Assembly (NCBI RefSeq): GCF_003550065.1
Contig: NZ_QXDC01000002.1
Coordinates: 558,001-622,000, forward strand
Origin: Hephaestia caeni
GTDB taxonomy: Bacteria; Pseudomonadota; Alphaproteobacteria; Sphingomonadales; Sphingomonadaceae
Length of the DNA stretch: 64,000 bases
Reading direction: 5' to 3'
The notes beneath the pieces are model-generated. The model was not told where the DNA came from and did not search any database. It worked only from the letters and a program-made list of their open reading frames with translations. Positions within the stretch are counted from its first letter, which is position 1, and the number at the start of each line of letters is the position of its first letter. Shown here piece after piece: positions 19,666 to 28,143 of this stretch. The position numbers and the translations under genes were made by a program.

Positions 19666-20349
19666 ATGTCCAGCCCCGCCCGAATCGATGTCCTGGGTAT
19701 CCTGGTTTCGTGCCTGGGACATGCAGCCGTGCTGGGTGGCCTTATCGCGGCTAACTCCAACTCGCCTAAGCCCTCGAAACCAAGTCCGCAACGTGAAACA
19801 GCCATGATGGTCGATTTCATTGAATTAAGCGGAAATGGCGAATCGGATCGCTCGGCGAACCGTCCGACCTCAACGCCGTCCGAATTGTCTACCGGCCATG
19901 ATGCCCGAACGCCCATTGCGGCTGCCGCGCCCAAAGAATCCGCTTTGGGAACCATCGCCAGATCGGCGCCCTCCAATAGCGATCGAGCCGCATCAAGGCC
20001 CGCAGATGGCGGCGGCATCGAGTCCGCCATCGATACCGCAGAACTCAATGAATACCAGCGTCTGCTCTACGAGATCGTTGCGCGCCACAGCCGCTATCCC
20101 GGAGAGGCAAAACAGCTTCGTCTAGCCGGAATCACCGCTCTGGCATTTCGGCTCGACAGAAACGGCAACGTCCTGGAAAGCTGGGTACATCGGAGTTCAG
20201 GATCCGCGATGCTCGACAACGCGGCGCTGGCCGCACTTGAGCGATCAAGGCCCCTTCCCCCCATCCCTGCCTCGCTACCTGCCCGCATGGATTTCGTGAT
20301 CGAGATCGATTCGTCTCTACAGCAAGTCGCTTTCCGGACGGCGAATTGA
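19666..20349 (+). CDS. TonB-like energy transducer
   Basis: A 227-residue TonB family protein. I took the ATG at 19666 (MSSPARIDVLGILVSCLGHA), since the sequence before it is not TonB-like. One membrane segment (VLGILVSCLGHAAVLGGLIAA) is followed by a Pro/Ser/Thr-rich spacer and a TonB_C domain (about 135-220: YEIVARHSRYPGEAKQLRLA, RSSGSAMLDNAALAALERS). It is 52 bp upstream of an ECF sigma gene and divergent from a luxR-type gene. No dedicated ExbB/ExbD is adjacent, so it may share those of the TPS locus or the cell. Confidence 0.87.
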   Translation: MSSPARIDVLGILVSCLGHAAVLGGLIAANSNSPKPSKPSPQRETAMMVDFIELSGNGESDRSANRPTSTPSELSTGHDARTPIAAAAPKESALGTIARSAPSNSDRAASRPADGGGIESAIDTAELNEYQRLLYEIVARHSRYPGEAKQLRLAGITALAFRLDRNGNVLESWVHRSSGSAMLDNAALAALERSRPLPPIPASLPARMDFVIEIDSSLQQVAFRTAN

Positions 20350-20401
20350 AGGGGGCGGCTATTATATATCAGCTTAAGATATTGTATCGAGGATCTATTC
20401 C

Positions 20402-20953
20402 GTGACCTCGTCCCCGCGCGAGGCTCTCTTGTCGCTGTTCGTGACGGCATATCCGGAATTGAAGCGCCGACTGACCGGTCGGCTTGGCTCGACGGAGAAA
20501 GCGCAGGAAGCGCTACACGATACCTATTTGCGGCTACATCGAGCAGAGATCTCGGATGAAGTGCGAAATCCGATTTCGTATCTGCTGACCATCGCGCTGA
20601 ACACCGCGAGGAACAGCCAGCGAGCCGAGATGAAACACCTCTCCACCGCAGATATCGATCGCCTGATAGATATACCGGACGAAAACCCCGATCAGGACCG
20701 TACGGCTCAAGGCCGGTCGGAGCTTGCGGCCGTCGAGCGGGCATTGCAGGAACTGCCGCCCCGTCGCCAGGCCATTTTCAGGCGATTCTGGGTGGAATCG
20801 GCAACTTACAAGGAACTGGCTTTGGAATACAGCTTGTCAGAACGCTCAATTCGGAACGAACTGCTGCTGGCGAGCAGGCACCTTCACCAGGTGACAGAAG
20901 ATTTTTCGGTGGCGGCTTTGCAAGAACAGCTAGCCAGAGTGTCCTCTAGATAA
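20402..20953 (+). CDS. ECF sigma factor, FecI-like
   Basis: A 183-residue RNA polymerase sigma-70 factor of the ECF class. A GTG start follows GAGGA. Region 2 covers about residues 10-80 (AQEALHDTYLRLHRAEISDE, with PISYLLTIALN) and region 4 about 110-170 (LQELPPRRQAIFRRFWVESA; YSLSERSIRNELLLASRHL). It sits 20 bp before a FecR gene, the usual sigma/anti-sigma order. No TonB-dependent receptor is adjacent, so the input is unclear; the STN-TonB protein 3 kb upstream is a candidate. Confidence 0.9.
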   Translation: MTSSPREALLSLFVTAYPELKRRLTGRLGSTEKAQEALHDTYLRLHRAEISDEVRNPISYLLTIALNTARNSQRAEMKHLSTADIDRLIDIPDENPDQDRTAQGRSELAAVERALQELPPRRQAIFRRFWVESATYKELALEYSLSERSIRNELLLASRHLHQVTEDFSVAALQEQLARVSSR

Positions 20954-20965
20954 GGGAGCGCAAGC

Positions 20966-21019
20966 ATGTCTCGATGCAAAGCGCTCATGATCTCGCAACT
21001 GGTTGGCTGTTCAGGATGA
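20966..21019 (+). CDS. Possible 17-codon leader peptide before fecR
   Basis: An ATG at 20966 has the better-placed ribosome site (GGGAG) and encodes 17 codons (MSRCKALMIS...). Its TGA overlaps, as ATGA, an in-frame FecR ATG at 21016. FecR could start there by coupling, or at 20974 in its own frame. This is a reading of start-site geometry only. Confidence 0.25.
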   Translation: MSRCKALMISQLVGCSG

Positions 21020-22014
21020 GTGGAAGGACGACATGGACCGATGAAGAGCTGGCGCTCCTCCGCCTGGAGGGGCTCGAGCATCTCAATCATCTGCTCTCCG
21101 GCAATGCTACGGAGGCGGACGCAGCTGACCTGATTGCGTGGCGGGGCCAAAGTCCGGCTCACGAGTTGGCTTTTCGATCGGCCGTCAGGTTGCGCCGGGT
21201 CGTGCGCGTTGCCGAAGGTGTCGAGGCACCCGAAACCATCGGAATTGTCAGCAATGTCGCCAGCCTCAACGCTCAAAGAGAAAAAAAGAAGCATTCAAGG
21301 CGCGCCTTTCTGGGTGGCGCCATGGCCGCGTCCGTTGCAGGCGGGCTGTTGCTCGTCGGACGCTCGTTCGACATGATGCCATCGTTCGCCGAACTGAACG
21401 CCAAATACCGAACCGGCACCGGCGAACGCCTTGTGGTGCGCCTCGACGATGGCGCTACGGTCGAACTCAATACCCGCACCAGCATCAATCTCCGCAGCGA
21501 TCTTGCCATGCCAGCTGTTGAACTGATCAGCGGCGAGGCGGTTGTCACGAGTGGTCGATCGGGAACCGCCGCGCTGGTTGCCGGCAGAGGCACAAGCATC
21601 GGCAAAAACGGGCAGTTCAGCGCTCGGCGCACCGAAGATGAGATTTGCATCACCTGTTTATCTGGCGAGGTTGAGGTGGCATGGAACGGTGAGCTTCGCC
21701 GATTAGCTGCCTCTCAGGAGGTCCGGTACGATGACCGTGGCATCGGCGCCGTAACCGCACAGGCCAATACGACGGTTCTCACCGCCTGGCGAAACGGCAC
21801 GCTGATATTCCAGGAGATGCCGATGCGAGAGGTGATCCAGGAGATAAACCGTTACCGCAAGGGTCGGGTGATTCTGGCAAGCGGCGCCTTGGGCGGGCGC
21901 CGGCTCAATGGGACCTACAATATCGATCGACTGGATGAGTTCTTCGACCAGGCGGAACTGGTGGTAGGCGCGAAGGTGACGCGCCTACCGGGAGACGTGG
22001 TCGTTTTGAGTTGA
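20974..22014 (+). CDS. FecR family anti-sigma/sigma regulator
   Basis: A 346-residue inner-membrane regulator of the preceding ECF sigma factor. A cytoplasmic N-terminal helical part (about 1-105) precedes a basic/hydrophobic membrane segment (SRRAFLGGAMAASVAGGLLL). The periplasmic FecR domain follows (about 140-245: GERLVVRLDDGATVELNTRT), then a C-terminal STN-like domain (FQEMPMREVIQEINRYRKGR). The twin Arg before the hydrophobic stretch suits Tat-dependent insertion as described for some FecR proteins. The start is uncertain between 20974 and 21016. Confidence 0.9.
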   Translation: MQSAHDLATGWLFRMSGRTTWTDEELALLRLEGLEHLNHLLSGNATEADAADLIAWRGQSPAHELAFRSAVRLRRVVRVAEGVEAPETIGIVSNVASLNAQREKKKHSRRAFLGGAMAASVAGGLLLVGRSFDMMPSFAELNAKYRTGTGERLVVRLDDGATVELNTRTSINLRSDLAMPAVELISGEAVVTSGRSGTAALVAGRGTSIGKNGQFSARRTEDEICITCLSGEVEVAWNGELRRLAASQEVRYDDRGIGAVTAQANTTVLTAWRNGTLIFQEMPMREVIQEINRYRKGRVILASGALGGRRLNGTYNIDRLDEFFDQAELVVGAKVTRLPGDVVVLS

Positions 22015-22033
22015 AGTAAGGCCATTATTACTG

Positions 22034-22057
22034 TTTCATGACGACGAGTCATTGAAA
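22034..22057. promoter_or_regulatory. Imperfect dyad upstream of third luxR-type gene
   Basis: TTTCATGAC-N5-GTCATTGAAA forms nine-base arms with one extra T, in the 117-bp gap between fecR and the LuxR-type gene. It resembles a regulator site; autoregulation is inferred. Confidence 0.3.
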
Positions 22058-22131
22058 TGTAACATATTTTTCTTGCCAGATTTCTCTCCCGGCGTGTCCT
22101 TTAAGTAGGAGCAGCTCCCCGGGGGTCTTTG

Positions 22132-22941
22132 ATGTTCACCAACAAGCTGGCCAGCAATCGCGGCCACGATGCAAAGACCGTGGTTGAAGCGAGCACGCTG
22201 TTCCTGCGCCCAGGGAACGCCAACCATCCTGATATTCTTGCAACTTTGAAAGCCAGCCGATCGCTTTCGCGTCTTCGAGACTGGCTGCTGGATTATGCGC
22301 GTCTGCTTGGTTTTTACGGCGCGCGCTACATCCATGTTGGAAATTTCTGGACCAACGAGCCCGATTCCAGCCCGCATCATCCGCTACGCTTTCTGACAAC
22401 CTCGCCTCGGGATGCGGATGATGCGGACGATTGGCTCGTCCGTGATCCATGCGCCGCGCAGGTACGCACCGCTATCGCGCCCTTTGCCTATTCGACACGT
22501 ACCAAGGCTGGTCTTGATCCCATCCAACGGATCTGGCTGGAAAATGAGCGAGCCCGCGGCGTGTCTGCCGGCATTATCATTCCCGTTCAGGACAGTATCC
22601 AGGGACCTGCCTACATCAGCCTGTTCGGGAACGATGAGACTGGCTCGCGCGACATGGCCGAACGTTGCGGGCCGGACCTGGCATTCGCCGCGGCGCATTT
22701 CCACGCGAAGGCAAAGCAGTTTGTTCCCCTCGCAGATTGGGTCCCTCGCCTCTCTGCCCGAGAGCAACAGGTGCTGCGTCTGGCTTCGATGGGATACACC
22801 TACGCACAAAGTGGAGAAGCGCTCGGCCTATCCGAGAAGGCGATCGATTACCATCTTCGGAATGCGTCGGACAAGCTGGGAGCGCAATCCAAGCTGCGGG
22901 CTGTTGTCCTGGCTTTCGCGCACGGACTTGCGACAGTGTGA
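22132..22941 (+). CDS. LuxR-type transcription regulator
   Basis: A 269-residue regulator, third LuxR-type paralogue. The ATG at 22132 follows GGGGG; a TTG directly before it is less likely. The ligand-binding-like region has LGFYGARYIHVGNFW and GIIIPVQDSIQGPAYISLFG, close to the first paralogue at 16028-16828. The C-terminal HTH reads LSAREQQVLRLASMGYTYAQ ... LSEKAIDYHLRNASDKLG. It is downstream of the sigma/FecR pair and probably acts on these regulatory genes. No autoinducer synthase is nearby. Confidence 0.88.
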   Translation: MFTNKLASNRGHDAKTVVEASTLFLRPGNANHPDILATLKASRSLSRLRDWLLDYARLLGFYGARYIHVGNFWTNEPDSSPHHPLRFLTTSPRDADDADDWLVRDPCAAQVRTAIAPFAYSTRTKAGLDPIQRIWLENERARGVSAGIIIPVQDSIQGPAYISLFGNDETGSRDMAERCGPDLAFAAAHFHAKAKQFVPLADWVPRLSAREQQVLRLASMGYTYAQSGEALGLSEKAIDYHLRNASDKLGAQSKLRAVVLAFAHGLATV

Positions 22942-22984
22942 AGCGGTGGCAACGGAAAGCGACCCGAGAACAAATCAGGATACT

Positions 22985-23818
22985 TCAGTGCAGGTGGCGC
23001 TCCACTAAGGCAGCTTCGACAGACACGAGATCGGATGGGCAGTCGACCTCCCATACCCCGCCGGGCGGTGTACCGACTTCGATCATACGGATCGGTATTC
23101 CTGCGTCCAGGAAGCGTAGTTGCTCCAGGCCTTCGGTTTCCTCGAAGACGGACGGCTCGAGGCCCGGATAGTGCATGAGAGCATCACGGCGATATCCGAA
23201 AACGCCAACATGGAGATAGACGGGCGGGCGGGCCATGCGCTCGGGTACGAACGGAATGATGCTCCGGGAAAAGTAGAGCGCGTCGAAATTTCTGTCGAAG
23301 ACGACTGTGGTCGCACGGGAGCGTCCCGCCGTCTCATCAACACGAAGACAATCCGCTGCCACCGGAGAGCAGCGAACCATTGTGGTCGCCACCTCTACGC
23401 AAGGCGCGTCATGCATGGTTTGAATCAATGCCTCAACCGCCAATGGCGGAGTGAGTGGTGCGTCGCCCTGGAAGTTCACAATGAGATCGGATTTGATGTC
23501 GGCCGCCAACACCGCCTCTGTACACCGCTCGGTTCCGTTGCGGCAATCAGACGAGGTCATTACGACCCGCGCACCGAACTGCTCCGCGGCATCCCGAATG
23601 CGAATATCATCGGTGGCGATCCAAATCTCGTCGACGCCATCTACGCGGTTCGCGGCCTCCCAGCTTCGCAGCAGCAAGCTCTTCGGCGCGCCCGACACAC
23701 CTCGCAGTTCTGCAAGGGATTTCCCAGGAAATCGTGTCGACCCGAAACGTGCAGGTATGATGATCGCGACTCCGCGATCCTCACACGTGAATTCCTTGCC
23801 CCCGACTACGCGCAACAT
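22985..23818 (-). CDS. kdsB: KdsB-like CMP-Kdo synthetase (cytidylyltransferase)
   Basis: A 277-residue sugar nucleotidyltransferase expected to make CMP-Kdo from CTP and Kdo. The N-terminal CTP-binding loop is IIIPARFGSTRFPGKSLAEL. NGTERCTEA replaces the usual SGTDRxxE. NFQGDAPLTPP differs from the common QGDEP. The later segments YLHVGVFGYRRDAL and LEQLRFLDAGIPIRMIEV fit the family. The ATG directly follows the TGA of the CBS fragment gene. The changed motifs may mark a paralogue for a related ulosonic acid. Sphingomonads are known for glycosphingolipids in place of LPS, so a capsule or exopolysaccharide role is likelier, by inference. Confidence 0.85.
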   Translation of the reverse strand: MLRVVGGKEFTCEDRGVAIIIPARFGSTRFPGKSLAELRGVSGAPKSLLLRSWEAANRVDGVDEIWIATDDIRIRDAAEQFGARVVMTSSDCRNGTERCTEAVLAADIKSDLIVNFQGDAPLTPPLAVEALIQTMHDAPCVEVATTMVRCSPVAADCLRVDETAGRSRATTVVFDRNFDALYFSRSIIPFVPERMARPPVYLHVGVFGYRRDALMHYPGLEPSVFEETEGLEQLRFLDAGIPIRMIEVGTPPGGVWEVDCPSDLVSVEAALVERHLH

Positions 23819-24091
23819 TCAGGCAACCCCATGACGCAAGACATCGTGAATGTGAACAAGCCCGACCACTTGCCCGCCGATCAAGTCCGCCAGCACAAGC
23901 AACGAGGTGATCCGGGACTGCGACATAGCACCAAAGGCATCGCGCGCCAGAGCGCCGGATACAAGGGGGCGCGACTGACGGCCCACTGCCATGACCGAGG
24001 CGGAATCATCCTCTATCGCACGGGTCACGGACATGATCGCACGTTCCTTTTCCTCGGCCAGCACCACACAAGCATCATAGCCATGAGGCAC
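23819..24091 (-). CDS. Truncated KdsD/KpsF-like CBS-domain fragment
   Basis: This 90-residue product matches the second CBS repeat at the C-terminus of arabinose-5-phosphate isomerase (KdsD/KpsF/GutQ), ending GGQVVGLVHIHDVLRHGVA. The sugar-isomerase domain is missing: a stop lies in frame four codons before the GTG start, and a MarR-like gene begins 100 bp away. KdsD feeds Kdo synthesis and often sits next to KdsB, so this looks like the remnant of a full kdsD. It could still act as a nucleotide-binding modulator, but isomerase activity is not possible from this piece. Confidence 0.7.
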   Translation of the reverse strand: MPHGYDACVVLAEEKERAIMSVTRAIEDDSASVMAVGRQSRPLVSGALARDAFGAMSQSRITSLLVLADLIGGQVVGLVHIHDVLRHGVA

Positions 24092-24197
24092 GCTAATCGA
24101 TCAGCGAGACCATCAAGCTAGGAGAATCCACAGTCAGTTATGGATTATTTGGGTAGCGCTTCCCGAGAATCCCGGGAGATCGGCGCGAGCCGGCTTT

Positions 24198-24896
24198 TCA
24201 CAAACCCGCAGTGGGTTTCTGCCGATTGAATAGTTCAAACCAGTCCTTCATCGCGGAGGCCGCTTCGTCAGATAATGCGACATATACGCGACGCTTGTCG
24301 TTCTCGTCAGCTCTACGGACAAGTATCCCCTTCTCCGTCAGGTTCTTGATCCAGCGCAGCGCAGTTGTAGCGGGAACAGACGCGGCCATGCAGAGGCTGG
24401 AAGTCAGAATCTCGGTCCCGCGCAGGCGTGCTTCCATCAGATCAAGCATCATATCCCAGGCGGGTTCTGCGAACAGATTGTCTTCGAAAAACTCGGTTCG
24501 CGCCCGTCGCATACGCAATATGAACTGAATTTCGCTCACAATGCCCGCTTGGACTTCAGAATCTGAGCGTGTCAGGTCGGATTTCTCGGCGGGCATGTCC
24601 AGGGTATGGACAGACAAATTTCCATCCACTGGGACGGATCCAAGGCCGCAAGCCGGTGCTATCTCCGGTACGACGAAACTCCCCGAAACGAAAATCTGCT
24701 CGTTCAGCGAATCGTGCGCCGGAAAAATCCGGGCATCCGGACAACTACAAGCTGGCGCGATGTCCAAGGGCAAAACGCCGCCCTCCACCGCCGATAAGTG
24801 GATGGTCAACATCGTATCTCGGCCAGCGTCCAGCGGCGCTGCCATGCGTGGGGCCGACACAACGAGGAGGCCTGTTTCGCTTATGCACATACGCAC
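24198..24896 (-). CDS. MarR-like winged-helix regulator
   Basis: A 232-residue protein. The C-terminal 110 residues form a MarR-type winged helix: LCMAASVPATTALRWIKNLT as recognition-helix region and LVRRADENDKRRVYVALSDE as the wing with the DxRR-like signature. The N-terminal 115 residues are unlike MarR proteins and unassigned. The start is a GTG with a weak ribosome site. It lies upstream of the CBS/KdsB genes on the same strand and could regulate them. Confidence 0.72.
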   Translation of the reverse strand: MRMCISETGLLVVSAPRMAAPLDAGRDTMLTIHLSAVEGGVLPLDIAPACSCPDARIFPAHDSLNEQIFVSGSFVVPEIAPACGLGSVPVDGNLSVHTLDMPAEKSDLTRSDSEVQAGIVSEIQFILRMRRARTEFFEDNLFAEPAWDMMLDLMEARLRGTEILTSSLCMAASVPATTALRWIKNLTEKGILVRRADENDKRRVYVALSDEAASAMKDWFELFNRQKPTAGL

Positions 24897-25043
24897 ACAC
24901 CATTCCCAGTTGAGCGATTCACCCTCACCGTAAGAGCAGCCGATGCATTGACGGAAGTCAAATACTTCTGAAGAAAATCAACAGAGAGTCCCACACCGCA
25001 AGCATTTCTGTCACGCGCATGTAATATAGAATCAACCACACGA

Positions 25044-25838
25044 GTGATCAGAGAAACGAAGCTGCCCTACCTGATGATCGACCTTGCACCAGATCTCCGA
25101 CTGATCGCCGCGCTTGGCCTTGTCGGAGCTCTCGTTGGAAGCTTCATCGCCGCGGCGGTAATACGCTGGGGCACCGGACAACCCATCGTTGTGGACCGCT
25201 CGCGTTGCGATCACTGCGCCCGCGTCCTGTCCCCCGCCGAACTCATTCCGCTGCTCAGCGCGATTATCTCTCGGTTTCGATGCCGGACATGCAACGCGCC
25301 AATCGACGCGTTGCATTGGCAGATAGAGACGGCCGCATGTCTTGTCGGCATTCTCGCAGGAATGGTCGCCTCCGGCACGCCCGCAGTCGCAGGCGCCATA
25401 TTCGGATGGCAACTCCTTGCGCTCGGTTCGATCGATCTGCGCCACTTCATCCTGCCCAATCTCCTGACGGCGGGCCTTGCCATCACCGGTCTTGCAGCGA
25501 GCCTCGTCGGTGCCGGGGTTGGCACGAACGAGAGCCTTGTCGGTGGCCTTGCCGGTTTCCTATCCCTCTGGCTGGTAAAACATGGCTATCGGCGGCTGCG
25601 TGGCCGAGATGGACTGGGCGGCGGCGACCCCAAGCTATTCGGCGGGATCGGCTGTTGGCTGGGTTGGCAGACACTGCCTCACATATTGCTAGGAGCCAGC
25701 CTGATCGGCCTGATTGCTGCCGTGGCCATCTTCAGAGATGGAGAGGAGCCGCTTTCAAGCCGAAGGTTACCATTTGGCACCTGCCTGGCAGTTGGCGGTT
25801 TCACCGTCTGGATCGCCTTCCAAATGGGCCGAATTTGA
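25044..25838 (+). CDS. Prepilin peptidase/N-methyltransferase (A24 family)
   Basis: A 264-residue polytopic membrane protease that would cleave and methylate type IV pilin-like leaders. Its N-terminal domain has the two CxxC pairs (CDHCARVLS; RCRTCNAPI). The catalytic aspartates are in LGSIDLRHFILPN and GLGGGDPKLFGGIG. About six membrane helices are visible. The GTG at 25044 or ATG at 25074 could be the start. No pilin or secretion ATPase gene is near, so it is a solitary copy serving genes elsewhere, possibly tad/flp pili. Confidence 0.9.
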   Translation: MIRETKLPYLMIDLAPDLRLIAALGLVGALVGSFIAAAVIRWGTGQPIVVDRSRCDHCARVLSPAELIPLLSAIISRFRCRTCNAPIDALHWQIETAACLVGILAGMVASGTPAVAGAIFGWQLLALGSIDLRHFILPNLLTAGLAITGLAASLVGAGVGTNESLVGGLAGFLSLWLVKHGYRRLRGRDGLGGGDPKLFGGIGCWLGWQTLPHILLGASLIGLIAAVAIFRDGEEPLSSRRLPFGTCLAVGGFTVWIAFQMGRI

Positions 25839-25867
25839 CTGCAAACGTGCAGTCTCAGAACCTCTTG

Positions 25868-25955
25868 GCCGTCCGCGAGCCATCTGGATAATAGTTCTTT
25901 GCCAAGGAGCTCCGGCGCGTGTCTCAATTAATGAAGCCTGAAAGCTCTTTGCCGA
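25868..25955. repeat. Dispersed repeat, copy A
   Basis: About 88 bp that align with 36189-36280 at roughly 80 percent identity, sharing the cores TTCTTTGCCAAG, GCTCCGGCGCGTGTC and TTAATGA-GCCTGAAAG. Copy A lies just after the prepilin peptidase and next to the end of the tonB gene. Its nature is unknown; it may be a remnant of a mobile element. Confidence 0.6.
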
Positions 25956-25962
25956 CCTTCCA

Positions 25963-26829
25963 TCACCGTAGATAGAATTCCACGGGAATTGTAAGCTCAA
26001 CAATATCGGGCCTTCCTGCCGGAATCGCGGGAAGAGGCTGGGCGCGCTGGAGCGTATCAAGCGCGGCTCGGTCGAGATCGAATGAACCGGATTTCTTGAA
26101 GATCGAGCCGGTCAGCACCTGTCCTTCGCGGTTCATCGTGAAGCGGAGGAAAGCAGTTCCCTGCTGACGCGCCGCGCGCGCTCGAGGAGGATAGCGGCGG
26201 AAGCGCTCAAGATGAGCGAGAATCTGCCCTTCCCAATTGGGCTGCGCATCGTTGGATAGGCGGCTTGCAGCTGGTGCGGCGATGCTCTTGGGCGCGGTCG
26301 TTTCAGGAACAGGAGGACCGGGATCGGCCACTTCCTTGACCGGCTCCCGTTTGTCACTTGTCATCACCGACGGAAAGGGAAGCTGAATCAGCGGCGCCGG
26401 AACCAGTATGTCGGGCTTCGGCTCGGGGCGACGCTGCTCCTGTCGTTCGACCTGCTGAGGGCCGGGAGCGACCTCTTGCACGGGTTCAGGGGGTGCGGCG
26501 AGTGGCGCAAGATTCACCACCACGAGCCGCTCCGTGCTTGTCGCGGCGACATGCGCGACCGTTCTCCAGGTAAATAACGCAGCTCCCAGTATCAAGGCGA
26601 AGATCAGCGCCGTGCCGCCTGCGCCGAACATCCGCGACTGCCAACTCATCGGCTGATCGCAATAGCGCGTGCCTGGCGTCCATGTAGCGGCTACGGGCGA
26701 AAAGGACCTCGGAGGGTTATCCTCTGTCTTACGGTAGTCGAAGGACCTCATCACCATTTGGTCGCTCAGATAGGTTCCATCCTGAGCGTCGGAATTATGG
26801 TCCAGTTTAAGTTGTGTGGCCTGTGTCAT
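25963..26829 (-). CDS. TonB-like energy transducer of the heme operon
   Basis: A 288-residue TonB. The ATG at 26827-26829 overlaps the TAA of the preceding gene by one base. An unusually long cytoplasmic part of about 70 residues precedes the membrane helix (GTALIFALILGAALFTW). A Pro/Glu-rich spacer and a TonB_C domain (about 205-288: HLERFRRYPPRARAARQQGT, ending VELTIPVEFYLR) follow. Being last in the receptor/hemophore/heme-oxygenase cluster, it most likely energises the receptor at 30660-33794. Confidence 0.9.
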   Translation of the reverse strand: MTQATQLKLDHNSDAQDGTYLSDQMVMRSFDYRKTEDNPPRSFSPVAATWTPGTRYCDQPMSWQSRMFGAGGTALIFALILGAALFTWRTVAHVAATSTERLVVVNLAPLAAPPEPVQEVAPGPQQVERQEQRRPEPKPDILVPAPLIQLPFPSVMTSDKREPVKEVADPGPPVPETTAPKSIAAPAASRLSNDAQPNWEGQILAHLERFRRYPPRARAARQQGTAFLRFTMNREGQVLTGSIFKKSGSFDLDRAALDTLQRAQPLPAIPAGRPDIVELTIPVEFYLR

Positions 26830-27245
26830 TATCGGCTTTCGGGCGCGGGACGGGTAACGATCCATGCTACACAGGCCGCCATCACGGCTGCGACGGTCAC
26901 CCCAAGGCCAAGCGCCGGCTTCGCGCCGATCCAGAACAGCGCATAGCCGATAGCGATACCGATGCAGGCCGCACGCTTGCCGGCGCGCGGGATTGCCCTT
27001 TCGGCCCTCCACGCGAGTAGTGTCGGGCCGAAGCGGGGATGATCCAGAAGCCAGGTTTCGAGCCGCGGTGACGACCGTGCGAAACAGCCTGCGGCGAGGA
27101 TCATGAAGATCGTCGTCGGCAACAGCGGCACGAAGGCGCCGATGAGGCCCAGCCCAACGCACAGCAGGCCCAAAAACAGCCAGCCCGTACGTATGAACCG
27201 GCTCCCCGGTCCCCGCTTCTTCAAAATGTCAGGCGCTGCGCGCAT
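26829..27245 (-). CDS. DUF454 (YbaN-like) inner-membrane protein
   Basis: A 138-residue protein with about four membrane segments (RTGWLFLGLLCVGLGLIGAF; CIGIAIGYALFWIGA; VTVAAVMAACVAWIV) and the family's conserved PLLPTTIFMILAAGCFARSS. It overlaps the heme oxygenase end by 17 bp and the tonB start by one base, so the three are translated together. DUF454 proteins recur next to heme oxygenase and TonB genes; their molecular role is not established. Confidence 0.88.
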   Translation of the reverse strand: MRAAPDILKKRGPGSRFIRTGWLFLGLLCVGLGLIGAFVPLLPTTIFMILAAGCFARSSPRLETWLLDHPRFGPTLLAWRAERAIPRAGKRAACIGIAIGYALFWIGAKPALGLGVTVAAVMAACVAWIVTRPAPESR

Positions 27246-27831
27246 CGACCAGCGACTGGACGCGGGCGAAGGCCGCGAGCGCGCCCTGCCCCGCCCGTTC
27301 TTCCTCTTGGGGAGTCAATTCGAGCGCATCGAGCGACGCGGTGAAAGTGCGCCAGTGTGGTGCCGGCCCTTCAGCAGCGGGCGCGAGATGGCGCGCGCCA
27401 TGCGTATCGGACAGGCCGAGTTTTGCGGCTTCCTTTCGGAGCAGCGCTGCGCCCATGTTCGATCCTTCTGCGACATATAGCCATCCCAGCGCCATGGGCA
27501 GGTCTATCGCGTCGGCAGTGAAGACAGGATCGCTTCCCTCCGGAGCATCGAAGCCCAGATCGGCGAGGTCAGCAGCCACGAGGGCGAGTCTCCGTCGTAC
27601 GGACAAATCGGGAAACAGGGCCTGCAACCGGGCATCCTCGTACAGCGCCGCGACGTCGCGGTGGAAGAGATACTGCACCGCGAGGAAACGGCCATATTTT
27701 TCCAGATCGGCAAAGGAGGCTGCCGACATGATCGATCGATCCACGCCTTCATGTGTGGCGCTGGTCAGTGCCTTCAGCCGCTTCGCGCGACTTAGCTCCT
27801 CAATGGGCCGCTCGGATGTGGTCACGGTCAT
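27229..27831 (-). CDS. Biliverdin-forming heme oxygenase
   Basis: A 200-residue cytoplasmic enzyme that opens heme to biliverdin, CO and iron. The ATG at 27831 follows AAGGG. SATHEGVDRSI places the expected proximal His at residue 27, and LYVAEGSNMGAALL corresponds to the distal helix with the flexible Gly/Ser segment. The length fits bacterial heme oxygenases. It sits in the heme-uptake cluster between the Slam exporter and DUF454, releasing iron from imported heme. Confidence 0.93.
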   Translation of the reverse strand: MTVTTSERPIEELSRAKRLKALTSATHEGVDRSIMSAASFADLEKYGRFLAVQYLFHRDVAALYEDARLQALFPDLSVRRRLALVAADLADLGFDAPEGSDPVFTADAIDLPMALGWLYVAEGSNMGAALLRKEAAKLGLSDTHGARHLAPAAEGPAPHWRTFTASLDALELTPQEEERAGQGALAAFARVQSLVDARSA

Positions 27832-28143
27832 AGGCAATCCCTTTTCTGTGTTGTTGTCGCATGAAAGCCATGCGGGGGTGACGGTGGTCTCTGGGCCGCC
27901 ACCCCCTTTGGATCGTCCCCCAGTGAGGGAGTGAAACTCTGCCTGGAGGACGAAAACTGCCGCGGATCGCGGATGGCTATGTGAGTTTCAGGGGAAATGG
28001 TCGTGGATCGATCATCGCCCCCTCCACCCGCTTCGCCGCGTGGGGGGACTGGCGGCGACAGAAGCGAAGATGCGAGTGTTTCGGCACGGCAAGGACCGGA
28101 GCATCGGCCTTCTGCGCGATTGGGGCAAATTGCCCTGGAATGA
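27832..28143 (-). other. Leader region of the heme oxygenase gene, with hairpin
   Basis: A 312-bp gap in the operon without a credible gene. A hairpin pairs GGGGGTG (27874-27880) with CACCCCC (27900-27906), 43 bases upstream of the heme oxygenase ATG. It could tune downstream expression. A 108-codon frame across the gap lacks gene-like features. Confidence 0.4.
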
